The translations under genes were made by a program, and so were the position numbers. The notes below the pieces were generated by a model, which had not been told where the DNA came from, searched no databases, and worked only from the letters and a program-made list of their open reading frames with translations. Shown piece by piece: positions 1 to 10,300 of a stretch of 64,000 nucleotides of DNA (positions within the stretch are counted from its first letter, which is position 1; the number at the start of each line of letters is the position of its first letter). This DNA is from Aeromonas dhakensis (GTDB taxonomy: Bacteria > Pseudomonadota > Gammaproteobacteria > Enterobacterales > Aeromonadaceae): assembly GCF_000820305.1 (NCBI RefSeq), contig NZ_CDBH01000045.1, positions 1-64,000 on the forward strand, in the 5' to 3' direction.

Positions 1-1
1 G

Positions 2-502
2 GCGGCGGCGGGCCTGCCGCTGCCCTACGATCTGGTCAATCCCTACGCCTACGAGCCGCCCATCGCGCCCCATATCGCCGCCAGCGAAGCGCGCGATGCC
101 ATTGCCCTGAAGGGGTTGGCGGACGGGCTGCGCCAGATTGAACAGGCGGGGGCCGAGCTGGTGGTGGTGGAGGGGGCGGGAGGCTGGTTCCTGCCACTCG
201 ATCGCAAACATCTGCTGTCGGACTGGGTCAAGCAGGAGAACATGCCGGTGATCATGGTGGTGGGGGCCAAACTGGGCTGTCTCAACCATGCCCTGCTCAC
301 CTTCGCCGCCATTCGCAACAACAACCTGCCGGTGGCGGGCTGGGTCATCAACCGGCTGCACGGCTCCATGAGCCACTATCAGGAAAATCTGGACACCCTG
401 CGGGGCTTGCTGCCGGCCCCGTTTTTAGGTGAAATACCCTTTGTAAACAATCCGCTCGAGGCTGATCTGCGCGGGCGACTCGACATTTCGCCCCTGCTCT
501 GA
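2..502 (+). CDS. bioD: Dethiobiotin synthase BioD (5' end missing)
   Basis: ATP-dependent dethiobiotin synthase, the penultimate step of biotin synthesis, closing the ureido ring on 7,8-diaminopelargonate in the cytoplasm. The frame is already open at the left window edge, so the N-terminus with the P-loop is not visible. What is seen is the PYDLVNPYAYEPPIAPHIAA segment, the family VVEGAGGW motif and the AKLGCLNHALLT and WVINR segments, all typical of BioD. About 166 codons are present, against roughly 225 in the family, so about a quarter is missing. It is probably the last gene of a bio cluster lying to the left. Confidence 0.93.
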   Translation, partial: AAAGLPLPYDLVNPYAYEPPIAPHIAASEARDAIALKGLADGLRQIEQAGAELVVVEGAGGWFLPLDRKHLLSDWVKQENMPVIMVVGAKLGCLNHALLTFAAIRNNNLPVAGWVINRLHGSMSHYQENLDTLRGLLPAPFLGEIPFVNNPLEADLRGRLDISPLL

Positions 503-614
503 ATCCGACATTCAGCGAACATTCATAGAAACTGTCTATTATGCGTGACAGGTGTGGCCCGACCGGCAGCGAACTGGTGACGGGCCACGCATCCATATCT
601 CACAAGGAGTCAAT

Positions 615-1487
615 ATGAAGCGAATTATGCTATTCCTGGTGACCAACCTGGCCGTCATGCTGGTGCTGGGGGTGGTACTCAATATCCTGTTCTCGGTTCT
701 GGGGATCAACAAGTCCAGCATTTCCGGTCTGTTGGTGTTCTGTGCCGTGTTCGGTTTTGGGGGTTCCTTTATCTCCTTGCTGATGTCCAAGTGGATGGCC
801 AAGCGCAGCTATGGCGTCCAGGTCATCGAGCAGCCCCGCAACGAGACCGAGCACTGGCTGGTGAGCACTGTCGCTCGTCAGGCCCGTGAAGCGGGCATCA
901 AGATGCCGGAAGTGGGGATCTACGACTCTCCCGAGATGAACGCCTTCGCCACCGGCGCCCGCCGTGACGACTCGCTGGTCGCCGTCTCCTCCGGTCTGCT
1001 CTACAGCATGAGCCGTGACGAGGCGGAAGCCGTGCTGGCCCACGAGGTGAGCCACGTGGCCAACGGCGACATGGTGACCCTGACCCTGATCCAGGGGGTG
1101 GTGAACACCTTCGTGATGTTCTTCGCCCGCATCGTGGCTGGCGTCATCAGCAACTTCTTCAGCTCCAACAACGAGGAAGAGAGCAGCAGCACCGGCGGTT
1201 TTGCCTACATGATCACCGTGTTCGTGCTGGAGATGGTGTTCGGCGTGCTGGCCTCCATCATCGTCATGTGGTTCAGCCGTCAGCGTGAATTCCGCGCCGA
1301 CGCTGGCGCCGCCAAGCTGGCCGGTCGCGACAAGATGATCGCCGCCCTCGAGCGCCTCTCCCGCGGTGCCGAGCCGCAGCTGGAAGGCTCCATGATGGCG
1401 TTCGGCATCAACGGCAAGCGCTCCATGAGCGAGCTGTTCATGAGCCACCCGCCCATCGAGCAGCGCATCGCCGCCCTGCGCGGTTAA
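615..1487 (+). CDS. htpX: Membrane zinc metalloprotease HtpX
   Basis: M48-family inner-membrane protease that degrades damaged membrane proteins, in E. coli together with FtsH and under envelope-stress control. The 290-residue product matches the family length (E. coli 293). Two hydrophobic segments lie near residues 5-25 and 35-60. The zinc-binding HEVSH is at about 143-147, and the third ligand Glu is in REFRAD near 225. Two further hydrophobic stretches lie around 155-215. The ATG at 615 is preceded by a clear aaggag ribosome site at 603-608; an upstream in-frame ATG at 552 has none and is ignored. A terminator follows at once. Confidence 0.96.
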   Translation: MKRIMLFLVTNLAVMLVLGVVLNILFSVLGINKSSISGLLVFCAVFGFGGSFISLLMSKWMAKRSYGVQVIEQPRNETEHWLVSTVARQAREAGIKMPEVGIYDSPEMNAFATGARRDDSLVAVSSGLLYSMSRDEAEAVLAHEVSHVANGDMVTLTLIQGVVNTFVMFFARIVAGVISNFFSSNNEEESSSTGGFAYMITVFVLEMVFGVLASIIVMWFSRQREFRADAGAAKLAGRDKMIAALERLSRGAEPQLEGSMMAFGINGKRSMSELFMSHPPIEQRIAALRG

Positions 1488-1502
1488 GCGAAAGAGCCAA
1501 CG

Positions 1503-1530
1503 AAAACGGCTGCCCTCGGGCAGCCGTTTT
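1503..1530. terminator. Bidirectional terminator between htpX and the MCP gene
   Basis: Inverted repeat aacggctgcc/ggcagccgtt with a 3-base loop, A-rich on the left and T-rich on the right, so it can serve both convergent genes. Confidence 0.88.
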
Positions 1531-1547
1531 GCTTTGTGCGCTTTGCG

Positions 1548-3260
1548 CTACAGCTTGAAGTGGGCCATCTCCTGGCGCAGCAGCCGTGACAGCTGCTTGA
1601 GCTTGGCCGCCTCCTGCGAGACGTGGCGGGCGGCATCCCCCGACTGCTCGGAGAGGGAGGTGATGTTGCCGACGGTGGAGACCACCTCGTTGGCGGCAGT
1701 GGACTGCTCGCGCAGGGTGTGGCTGATCTCCCCCATCAGGCCGGTCAGGTTGGAGGCATGATCCTGGATGCTGGCGATGGCCGCGCCGGTCTGGCTGGCC
1801 AGGCTTACCCCGCGGGAGACGTTGTTGACCGTGTTCTCCATACTGCGGATGGAGGCGTCCGCCCCGCTCTGAATTTTACCGATCATGCCGGTGATCTGCT
1901 GGGTGGAGGCGGCCGAGCGGCTGGCGAGGTTGCGCACCTCGTCGGCCACCACTGCAAAGCCGCGTCCCTGCTCGCCGGCCCGGGCCGCCTCGATGGCGGC
2001 GTTGAGGGCCAGCAGGTTGGTCTGATCGGCGATGCCGCGGATCACCTCGATGATCTCCGAGATCTGCTGGGTGTGGCTGTTGAGATCCGCGATGCTGCTG
2101 GCGGCGTTGGAGACGGTATCCGAGATGCTCTGGATGCTGTCGAGGGTCTGCTTGATGACCCCGGAGCCCTCTTCCAGGGTGTTGGCGGAGATCTTGCTCA
2201 GCTCGTCGGCGTGGGTGGCGTTGTCCGAGAGGTGGCTGATGCTCACCACCAGCTCCTCGATGGCGGCCGCCATGGTCTGGGTGCTGGTTTGCTGGGAGGT
2301 GGCGAACTGGGCGGTCTGCTCCGCTATCTGGGCGATGCTGTCGGCCGATCCTGAGAGCTCTTCGCTCGAGTGGGAGACCTGGGCGATGATCCCCTTGAGG
2401 GTGCTTTGCATGGTGGCGAGCAGGCCGATCAGGCTCTCCTTGGCACCGGCCGGCACCTTGATGGGCTGGGAGAAGTCCCCCTCGGCCAGGTGGTTGAGAT
2501 CGCTTCTGAGCTGATCGACCGAGGTGCCGACCAGGTCAATCAGCGCCTTGTAGGTGCGCCAGAGGAAGAACATCAACACCAGGCCGAGCGCGATGAACAG
2601 GTAGCGCAGCATGGCGGACTGGCTGGTGGCGTCATCCACCGCCTGCTGGGTGCGGGTCTCCATCATGACGTAGAAGTCGTCGATGGGGGACATGATGCGC
2701 CCCTTGTTCTGGTGATAGGCCTTGTCATGCATCATGGCGATGGCCTTCTGCTGGTTGGCGGCCAGATCGCCATCGGTCTGCTGCACCAGCTTGAAGGCGG
2801 CCACCTCGGTGTTGACCAGGGCATCCGAGTTGTTCTTGGCCTCGTTGAGCTTGGCCAGCTCGCCCTCGGTAAAGCCGGCATCCTTCATCAGATCGATGAG
2901 GCCGCGGCGCACCTGGCTGTCGGGCCGCGGGTTCTGGCCGTTGGCGGCGACGAAGTCCCAATAGATGCGGTTGTAGCCCTGTGGCCGATTCTGCTCCCCG
3001 TTGCGAATGGCCAGGATCCGCATGTACTGCTGTTCGTAGGCGGGATCCTTGGTGATCACATAGGTGCGGCCGAGGCGGGTCAGATCGTCGGAGGATTGCC
3101 GCAGTTCATCGGCCAGCAGATAGGATTGGTAACGTTGCTGATAGCTCTGTTCCATCTGTTTTCCCGACCAGCTGTAGGCGAAAAACACCAGCGACAGCAG
3201 GATCAGGGTGATGACTGAGAGCAGCAGATTGAGCTGAAAGGCGGGTCTGTTCTGTTCCAT
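1548..3260 (-). CDS. Methyl-accepting chemotaxis protein
   Basis: Transmembrane chemoreceptor that signals to CheA/CheW. The product is 570 residues with an N-terminal membrane helix (about 10-28), a roughly 200-residue periplasmic sensor region, a second helix (about 230-250, [14 protein letters not shown]), a HAMP segment and a long coiled-coil signalling domain. The conserved hairpin tip is clear ([20 protein letters not shown], then [15 protein letters not shown]). The start at 3260 is chosen because aaggac lies 10 bases upstream; a longer reading from 3371 adds 37 residues without membrane or receptor character. The ligand cannot be predicted. It has no C-terminal CheR-binding pentapeptide; the protein ends in AHFKL. 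Confidence 0.93.
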   Translation of the reverse strand: MEQNRPAFQLNLLLSVITLILLSLVFFAYSWSGKQMEQSYQQRYQSYLLADELRQSSDDLTRLGRTYVITKDPAYEQQYMRILAIRNGEQNRPQGYNRIYWDFVAANGQNPRPDSQVRRGLIDLMKDAGFTEGELAKLNEAKNNSDALVNTEVAAFKLVQQTDGDLAANQQKAIAMMHDKAYHQNKGRIMSPIDDFYVMMETRTQQAVDDATSQSAMLRYLFIALGLVLMFFLWRTYKALIDLVGTSVDQLRSDLNHLAEGDFSQPIKVPAGAKESLIGLLATMQSTLKGIIAQVSHSSEELSGSADSIAQIAEQTAQFATSQQTSTQTMAAAIEELVVSISHLSDNATHADELSKISANTLEEGSGVIKQTLDSIQSISDTVSNAASSIADLNSHTQQISEIIEVIRGIADQTNLLALNAAIEAARAGEQGRGFAVVADEVRNLASRSAASTQQITGMIGKIQSGADASIRSMENTVNNVSRGVSLASQTGAAIASIQDHASNLTGLMGEISHTLREQSTAANEVVSTVGNITSLSEQSGDAARHVSQEAAKLKQLSRLLRQEMAHFKL

Positions 3261-3436
3261 GGTTTGAGCGTCCTTATTCTCACCGATAACCCCCTTTGTC
3301 ACGCGGCGAAGGCCGGTACTTCTGTGGGGTTTTATTGTTGTTGCAGTGAGTATAGGAGCGCTCTTCGCCAAGGCTGCGGTGGGTCGGCGAAAAGGAGCGA
3401 GAAAGGAGGCGCGAAGGCAAAGGAGGGGAAAAGCGC

Positions 3437-3458
3437 GGCCGGGAGCATGCTCCCGGCC
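3437..3458 (-). terminator. Terminator of the MOSC-reductase fusion gene
   Basis: An 11-bp-arm perfect palindrome (ggccgggagca and its complement). Reading on the minus strand it is followed by gcgctttt. It lies 26 bases past the stop codon. Confidence 0.7.
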
Positions 3459-3484
3459 GGCGGTATTATTGTGCCTCGATCACC

Positions 3485-5299
3485 TTATTTGATGACGATG
3501 TCGGTGAGGGGGACGGCGCAGCAGGTGAGGATCTTGCCAGCGGCTCGCTCGGCGGCGGTGATGGCGGGGGCATCGGGGTGATCCACTTCACCCGAGACCA
3601 GGGTCTGCTTGCAGCTGCCGCAGATGCCGGCGCGGCAGCTCCAGGGCAGCTCCACCCCCTGCTTGTGGGCCTGATCCAGCACGGTACCCTGATTGTTGCC
3701 GGCAAACGCCTGTTCGCCGATGCGCAGCTGCACCGCCTGATGGGGGCGGGAGAGGGAGAGGATGGTGCCGCCAAAGCTCTCCTGGCGGATCCGCCCGGCC
3801 GGCACGCCAAGGGCGGCCAGTCTGGTGGCCGCATCGGCCATAAAGCCGTGGGGGCCGCAGATAAACACTTCCCGCTGTTGCAACCCTTTGATCTGTTTGA
3901 GGTGAACATCATCCAGCCGCCCCTTGAGCCCCTGCCAGTGCGTATCGGGCTGGCTCAGGATCAGGGTGAGGGTCATCCCCTGCTGCGCCAGGGCGTGCAG
4001 CTCGCCGGCGGCGGGAATGTCCGCCTCGCTGCGGCACAGGTGCATGAAGTGCACGTCGCCAAGCTCCCCGCGCAAGGCCAGAGTGCGGGCAATGGAGAGC
4101 ATGGGAGTGACCCCCGAGCCCGCCGAAAGCAGCAAGAGATTGCGATCCCGGCCCAGATGAAATTCGCCGGCGGGGTTGGCGGCCAGCAGACGGTCACCCG
4201 GTTGCAACTGCTGGTGCAGCCAGTGGGAGATGCGACCGCCCCCCACCTTCTTGACGCTGATGCTGTAACGCTCCGGCTGTTCCGGGGTGGAGCTCAGGGT
4301 ATAGCGGCGCTGCAGGCGCTCGCGCCGCAGACCCAGGCCAATGTCCAGGCTGATGGGCAGGTGCTGGCCCGGCAGATAGTCGGGCAGGGGCTCGCCATCG
4401 GCTGCCTCGAACCAGAAGGTCTCCAGATCCCGCGCCAGCGGCTCGCGGGCCACGCACACCAGCTCCCGTTTTTTCGGGGCCGCGTTGGGGTAGACAGGGG
4501 CGCGGGCGCGCTCCAGCACCTCTATCTCGCTGCCCGCCTCAATCCAGCCCTCGTTGAGGGCCACCAGGTTTTGACCGAAGTAGACCTCTCCATCCTCGCC
4601 GCGCCGGTAGCGGGTGAGGGTGGCCAGCGGCTCTTTCAGGGCATTGAAGCGATCCGTGCCCGGCTCCACCGTGGTCATGATGCAGCGGCTGCAAGGCTTG
4701 GCCACCAAGAACTCCACCTCGCCGATGCGGATCCGCTTCCAGCCGTCCTCCTCGAAGGGGAGGGTGCCGCTTGCCACCAGGTTGGTGCGAAACTGGCTCA
4801 TCTGGTGCAGCGCGTCGGATCTCAGGTTGAGATCTTCCAAAGAGGCCTGGCTTATCAGCAGCAGGGGGTAACCGTCGGCAAAGCTGACCCGGGTGCCGGT
4901 CTTCTCCCGAAAGCGGGTAGACTCTTCGCCAAGCCAGAGCAACTGCACCGCCTCCCCCACCACCTTGCTCAGCCATGCATCGGCCAGGGCGTGGGTGTGC
5001 AGGGCGTTGAAGCTGTCTTTCCAGACACCGGTGGCCCGGGGCGCGCGGCTGAACCCGGTCTCTCGCAGGGTGAGCGGCTCAAAGCCCGGATAGCGCAGCT
5101 GCAGGCCGCCCTCGATGGGGGTGGCCACCACCTGCTGCAGCTGGGGATGGGTGCGGGCCGTGATGAAGCTGCCGTCCGGTTTGACCACCATGTAGCGGCG
5201 ATCCCCCTGCAGTCCCTCTTCGGTGACCAGGGCGCGGGTCAGTGGCATGCCTGCCGTCGACTTGATGGGGTAGAGATGAATGCTGGCGAGTGTGGGCAT
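3485..5299 (-). CDS. MOSC domain / ferredoxin reductase / 2Fe-2S fusion protein (YcbX-like with built-in reductase)
   Basis: A 604-residue multidomain redox protein. Residues 1-110 resemble the MOSC N-terminal barrel and 120-275 the MOSC molybdenum-cofactor domain, with the mARC/YcbX-type cysteine in PCSRC. Residues 290-400 are an FAD-binding reductase domain (RRYTLSS motif). Residues 400-510 are NAD(P)-binding (LLSAGSGVTPMLSI). Residues 520-604 are a plant-type 2Fe-2S ferredoxin (CRAGICGSC plus a distal Cys). E. coli YcbX has only MOSC + ferredoxin and borrows electrons from a partner reductase when reducing N-hydroxylated bases. This fusion would supply its own electron chain from NAD(P)H, which is an inference. 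The start at 5299 has aaggac upstream. It stands alone, with a terminator behind it. Confidence 0.85.
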   Translation of the reverse strand: MPTLASIHLYPIKSTAGMPLTRALVTEEGLQGDRRYMVVKPDGSFITARTHPQLQQVVATPIEGGLQLRYPGFEPLTLRETGFSRAPRATGVWKDSFNALHTHALADAWLSKVVGEAVQLLWLGEESTRFREKTGTRVSFADGYPLLLISQASLEDLNLRSDALHQMSQFRTNLVASGTLPFEEDGWKRIRIGEVEFLVAKPCSRCIMTTVEPGTDRFNALKEPLATLTRYRRGEDGEVYFGQNLVALNEGWIEAGSEIEVLERARAPVYPNAAPKKRELVCVAREPLARDLETFWFEAADGEPLPDYLPGQHLPISLDIGLGLRRERLQRRYTLSSTPEQPERYSISVKKVGGGRISHWLHQQLQPGDRLLAANPAGEFHLGRDRNLLLLSAGSGVTPMLSIARTLALRGELGDVHFMHLCRSEADIPAAGELHALAQQGMTLTLILSQPDTHWQGLKGRLDDVHLKQIKGLQQREVFICGPHGFMADAATRLAALGVPAGRIRQESFGGTILSLSRPHQAVQLRIGEQAFAGNNQGTVLDQAHKQGVELPWSCRAGICGSCKQTLVSGEVDHPDAPAITAAERAAGKILTCCAVPLTDIVIK

Positions 5300-5673
5300 G
5301 GCCGGGTCCTTGTGCGATGACGGTTCCAGTGCAGGAGAGAAGCGGGCGAACCCCGTTCCATGCAGCAATGGTTGCAGGGATGGCGTTCACTCGGGGTCGC
5401 CGACGGTGCGGCGTCGCTTGGGGCGCGAGCCCGAGCGGAGTTCCTGCAGACGGGCAAGATGTTACACGGGTCACGTTGTGCACTCCATACCCCATAAAGT
5501 GCAACATTTTTTGATCCTGATCCGTCATTCAGTACACAAATCAGTCCATTATCGAGTCAGCTTCCAGTTTCTGACGCTTTCGCTTCTTCCCTCTCCGGCC
5601 ACCGTCCGCTTCGGTTAAACGGTATCAAGTGCATTCGGATGGGGCCTGTCACCCAAAAAGAAGAAAGCAATGT
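5300..5673. other. Intergenic promoter region between the MOSC fusion and the PFOR operon
   Basis: A 374-bp divergent spacer with no credible gene. It holds an imperfect inverted repeat, gttgtgcac (5475-5483) with gtgcaac (5499-5505), and a half-conserved FNR-like sequence at 5511-5524. The reading frames in it lack ribosome sites. Confidence 0.5.
5511..5524 (+). promoter_or_regulatory. Weak FNR-like site upstream of the PFOR operon
   Basis: Reads ttgatcctgatccg. The left half matches the FNR half-site TTGAT and the right half, ATCCG, matches only three of five bases of ATCAA. Anaerobic control would suit the oxygen-sensitive enzymes downstream, but the site is degenerate and unproven. Confidence 0.25.
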
Positions 5674-7320
5674 ATGAGCAAACAACTGGATATGACCCCA
5701 CAGCCGGATCTCTCCCAGAAGACGGGAACAGGCCCGGTCCGTACTCGGCTACCCGTCTGGCGGCCGGCCCTGCCACCTTGCAACCATGCCTGCCCGGCTG
5801 GCGAGAACATCCAGGCCTGGCTTGCCCTGGCCGAAGCGGGCTGTTTTGAGGCCGCCTGGCAGACCCTCATCGAAGAGAATCCCCTGCCTGCGGTCCACGG
5901 GCGGGTCTGTTATCACCCCTGCGAAAGTGCCTGCAACCGCGCCCAGGTGGATGATGCCGTCTCCATTCACGCCATCGAGCGTTTTCTCGGCGACGAAGCG
6001 CTGGCCAGGGGCTGGCAGCCTGCCGCCCCTGCGCCCGCCAGCGGCAAGAAGGTACTCATCATAGGCGCCGGCCCCTCCGGCCTCTCCTGCGCCTGGCACC
6101 TCAACCGGCTCGGCCATCAGGTGGAGATCCGCGAGGCGGGGCCGCTTGCCGGCGGCATGCTGCGCTTTGGCATTCCCGCTTACCGTCTGCCCCGCGAGGT
6201 GCTGGATCGGGAGGTGGCCCGCATCGTCGCTGCCGGGGTGACGTTGACCCTCAATCACAAGGTGGAGAATGTGCTGCGCGAGCGCGACCAGGGGGGCTTT
6301 GACGCCGTCTTCATGGCCATCGGCGCCCATCTGGCCAAGCGGGTCGATATTCCGGCCCGGGAGGCGGGCAAGATCCTCGATGCGGTGAGCTTCCTCGAAC
6401 AGGCCAGCCTGGCCGAGGAAAAAGGCTTGCCGCCACCCAAACTGGGACGGCGGGTGGCCATCTACGGCGGCGGCAACACCGCCATGGATGCGGCCCGCAC
6501 CGCTCGCCGTCTCGGGGTGGATGAGGCGATGATCATCTACCGCCGCGACCGGGATCATATGCCGGCCCACGCCTTCGAAGCCGACGAGGCCGAGGAGGAG
6601 GGGATCAAGATCAACTGGTTGCGCACCATCCGCCAGCTCGACAGCACCAGCATAGAAGTGGAGGTGATGACCCTCGACGAGCATGGCAAGCCGGTGCCCA
6701 CCGGCCAGTTTGAAACCCTTGAAGCAGACTCCCTCATTCTGGCGCTCGGTCAGGAGGTCGACCTCTCGGTGCTGGAGAGCATCCCAGGCGTGCGGGTCAA
6801 CCAGGAAGGGGTGGTGCAGGTTGGCGAAAACCTGATGACGGACGTACCGGGCCTCTTTGCCGGCGGTGACATGGTGCCTTCCGAGCGCACCGTCACCATC
6901 GCCACCGGTCACGGCAAGAAGGCGGCGCGCCACATGGATGCCTGGCTGCGCGGTCGCCTCTACCACAAGCCGCTCTCCTATCCGCTGGTTGGGCCCGAGC
7001 AGCTGCAGCTCTGGTTCCAGACCCATGCCCCGGCCAGCAGCCAGCCGGTCAAACCGCCCTCGGCGCGGGACGACTTTGGCGAGATCATCGGCGGACTGGA
7101 CGAGACGGCGGCCCGCTACGAGGCGGCGCGCTGCTACTCCTGCGGCAACTGCTTCGAGTGCGACGGCTGCTACGGCAGTTGCCCCGAGCAGGCCATCGCC
7201 AAGCTGGGGCCGGGTCTGGGGTATCAGGTGGATGCCGGGCGCTGTACCGGCTGCGGTGCCTGCCATGACCAGTGTCCCTGCCACGCCATCGAGTTGCGCC
7301 AACCACAGGAGTCCCTATGA
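5674..7320 (+). CDS. GltD-like NAD(P)H-dependent flavoprotein with C-terminal 4Fe-4S clusters
   Basis: A 548-residue soluble oxidoreductase of the glutamate-synthase small-subunit type. Residues 28-110 carry cysteines typical of the GltD N-terminal Fe-S domain (CNHACPAGENI, CYHPCESACNR). The FAD-binding GAGPSG is near 129 and the NADP-binding GGGNTAMDAARTARRLG near 264. The C-terminus adds an eight-cysteine ferredoxin module (CYSCGNCFECDGC near 485, CTGCGACHDQC near 525). Its stop codon overlaps the start of the pyruvate oxidoreductase (ATGA), so the two are translationally coupled. The likely role is moving electrons between NAD(P)H and the partner enzyme's ferredoxin pool. The start at 5674 has only a weak aagaaag ribosome site. 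Confidence 0.82.
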   Translation: MSKQLDMTPQPDLSQKTGTGPVRTRLPVWRPALPPCNHACPAGENIQAWLALAEAGCFEAAWQTLIEENPLPAVHGRVCYHPCESACNRAQVDDAVSIHAIERFLGDEALARGWQPAAPAPASGKKVLIIGAGPSGLSCAWHLNRLGHQVEIREAGPLAGGMLRFGIPAYRLPREVLDREVARIVAAGVTLTLNHKVENVLRERDQGGFDAVFMAIGAHLAKRVDIPAREAGKILDAVSFLEQASLAEEKGLPPPKLGRRVAIYGGGNTAMDAARTARRLGVDEAMIIYRRDRDHMPAHAFEADEAEEEGIKINWLRTIRQLDSTSIEVEVMTLDEHGKPVPTGQFETLEADSLILALGQEVDLSVLESIPGVRVNQEGVVQVGENLMTDVPGLFAGGDMVPSERTVTIATGHGKKAARHMDAWLRGRLYHKPLSYPLVGPEQLQLWFQTHAPASSQPVKPPSARDDFGEIIGGLDETAARYEAARCYSCGNCFECDGCYGSCPEQAIAKLGPGLGYQVDAGRCTGCGACHDQCPCHAIELRQPQESL

Positions 7321-10300
7321 AACACGAACTGATCATGGTTGACGGCAACGAGGCCGCGGCCCGGGTGGCGTATCAGCTGAGCGAAGTGTGTGCCATCTAT
7401 CCCATCACCCCGAGCTCGACCATGGCCGAACTGGCCGATGCCTGGGCGGCGGAGGGGCAGACCAATCTGTGGGGCAACATCCCTACCGTGGTAGAGATGC
7501 AGAGCGAAGGGGGGGCGGCCGGCACGGTACACGGCGCCCTGCAGGCGGGGGCGCTCGCCACCACCTTCACCGCCAGCCAGGGGCTGATGCTGATGCTGCC
7601 CAACATGTACAAGATCGCCGGCGAATTGACCTCGGCGGTGTTCCATGTGGCGGCCCGATCCTTGGCGGCGCAGGGGCTGTCAATTTTTGGCGACCATCAG
7701 GACGTGATGGCGGCGCGCAGCACCGGCTTTGCCATGCTCGCCTCCGGCTCGGTGCAGGAGGCGCAGGACTTGGCCCTGGTCGCCCACAGCGTCACCCTGC
7801 AGTGCCGGGTGCCCTTCATCCACTTCTTCGATGGCTTTCGCACCTCCCACGAGGTGAACAAGATAGTCGCGCTGCACAAAGATGAAATTAGGGCGCTGAT
7901 CGACAACGACTGGGTACGCGCCCACCGTGCGCGGGCGCTCAACCCCGATCATCCGGTGATGCGCGGCACCGCCCAGAACCCCGACACCTATTTCCAGTCC
8001 CGCGAGAGCGTCAATCCCTTCTACGAGGCGGTGCCGGCGCGGGTGCAGCAGTGTATGGAGAGCCTCGGCGAGCTGACCGGCCGCCACTACCGGCTGGTGG
8101 AGTATCACGGCGCCCCCGATGCCACCGATGTCATCGTGCTGATGGGCTCGGGGGCGGCCACCGCCCGCACCACGGTGGATTGGCTCAACCAGCAGGATCG
8201 CAAGACCGGGGTGCTGGTCATTCGCCTCTATCGCCCCTTCCCGGTACAGGCGTTGCTCGATGCCCTGCCCGTCAGCGTACGCCGGATCGCGGTGCTGGAT
8301 CGCACCAAGGAGCCGGGGGCGGGTGGCGAGCCGCTGCTGCTGGATGTGCAGAGCGCCCTCATCGATGGCTTGCAGCGCGGCCTTATCAAGCGGCTGCCGT
8401 GGCTCAGCGGCGGTCGCTATGGCCTCTCCTCCAAGGAGTTCACCCCCGCCATGTGTGCGGCGGTGTTCGAGGAGCTGGCATCCGATGCGCCGCGCCCGCG
8501 CTTTACCGTGGGGATAGTGGATGATGTGTCGGGCCTCAGTCTGGCCTGGCACCCCATCGGCGATCTCGAACCCGCCAGCCGGGTGCGGGCGCTGTTCTTC
8601 GGTCTCGGTGCCGACGGCACCGTGGGCGCCAACAAGAACAGCATCAAGATCATCGGCGAGCTGGAGGGGTTCCACGCTCAGGGCTACTTCGTCTACGACT
8701 CCAAGAAGTCGGGCTCGCGCACCGTCTCCCACCTGCGCTTTGGCCCCGAGCCCATCGACGCCCCCTGGCTTATCGAGCAGGCGAGCTTTATCGGTTGCCA
8801 CCAGTGGGGCTTTGTCGAATCTGTGGATCTGCTGGAGTTCGCCGCCGAGGGGGCGATCCTGCTGCTCAATGCTCCCCATGAGCCCGACCGGGTCTGGGCC
8901 GAGCTACCCGAGCGGCTGCGCGCCCGCATCCGCGCCCTCAATATCCAACTCTATTGCATCGACGGCGATCGGGTGGCCGAGCAAAACGGCATGGGCAATC
9001 GCATCAACACCATCATGCAGACCTGCTTCTTCGCCCTGGCCGGCATCTTGCCGCGGGACGAGGCGATTGCCCTTATCAAGAAAAGCATCGAGAAGAGCTA
9101 TGCCCGCAAGGGGCCCGAGGTAGTCGAGCGCAACTTCGCGGCGGTGGACGATACCCTGGCCCACCTCTACCGGGTGAGCATTCCGGACGGGGAGGACGAG
9201 GCGGGCGACTATCCGCTGCCCCTGGCCCCCGGCGGCAGTGAGTTTGTCCAGCGGGTCACAGGCGAGATGCTGGCGGGGCGCGGCGATTTGATCCCCGTCT
9301 CCATGCTGCCGGTGGATGGCACTTACCCCACCGCTACCAGCCGCTTCGAGAAGCGGGACATCGCTCGCGAGATCCCTATCTGGCACTCCGATATCTGCAT
9401 CCAGTGCGGCAACTGCGTCTTCGTCTGCCCCCACGCGGCGCTGCGGGCCAAGTTCTATCACCAGGACTGGCTGGCGAGCGCCCCCGAGGCGGCCCAGTCG
9501 GTGCCGGTGACCGCGAGGGGCTTCCCCGACAGCCGCTACACCTTGCAGCTCTACCCGGAGGATTGCACCGGCTGCGGCCAGTGTGTGCAGGCTTGTCCGG
9601 TGCGGGCTGGAGAAGATGAGAGCCATGAAGGCGAGCGTGCCATCGCCATGATGGACAAGGCGCCGCATCTGGCTGGCCAGAAACAGGCGCTGCGCTGGTT
9701 CGAGAGCCTGCCGTGGCCGGCCCGCGAGCGGGTGGATTTCTCCACGGTGCGCGGTGCCCAGTTCCTCGAGCCCCTGTTCGAGTTCTCCGGTGCCTGCGCC
9801 GGTTGTGGCGAGACCCCCTATCTCAAGTTGCTGACCCAGCTGTTTGGCGATCGCATGCTGGTGGCCAACGCCACCGGTTGCTCCTCCATCTACGGCGGCA
9901 ACCTGCCGACCACGCCGTGGGCCAAGAATGGCGAAGGGAAGGGGCCGGCCTGGTCCAACTCATTGTTCGAGGACAACGCCGAGTTCGGCTTTGGCTTCCG
10001 TCTCACCGCTGATCAGCACCACGGTCAGGCAGTGGCAGCCTTGCAGGCGATGAAGGGGGAGATCGGGGAAGCGTTGGTCGAGTCGCTGATCAGCGCCCCG
10101 CAGCGGCTGGAGTCGGAGATCCGTGCCCAGCGCACCCGGGTGGCGCAAGTGCGCGAGCGGCTGGAAGAGGTGAAATCCGGCAAGGCTCGCGAGCTGCTGT
10201 CCCTCATCGATCAGCTGGTGCGCCGCTCGGTCTGGATCATCGGTGGCGACGGCTGGGCCTATGACATCGGCTCGGCGGGGCTCGATCACGTGCTCGCCTC

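Noticed and set aside
630-1448. Long antisense frame across htpX
   Set aside because: A high-GC shadow frame: His/Gly-rich translation, no family features, and htpX is unambiguous.
3578-5320. 580-codon frame opposite the MOSC fusion
   Set aside because: Low-complexity translation with no domains; mirror of the real gene's codon bias.
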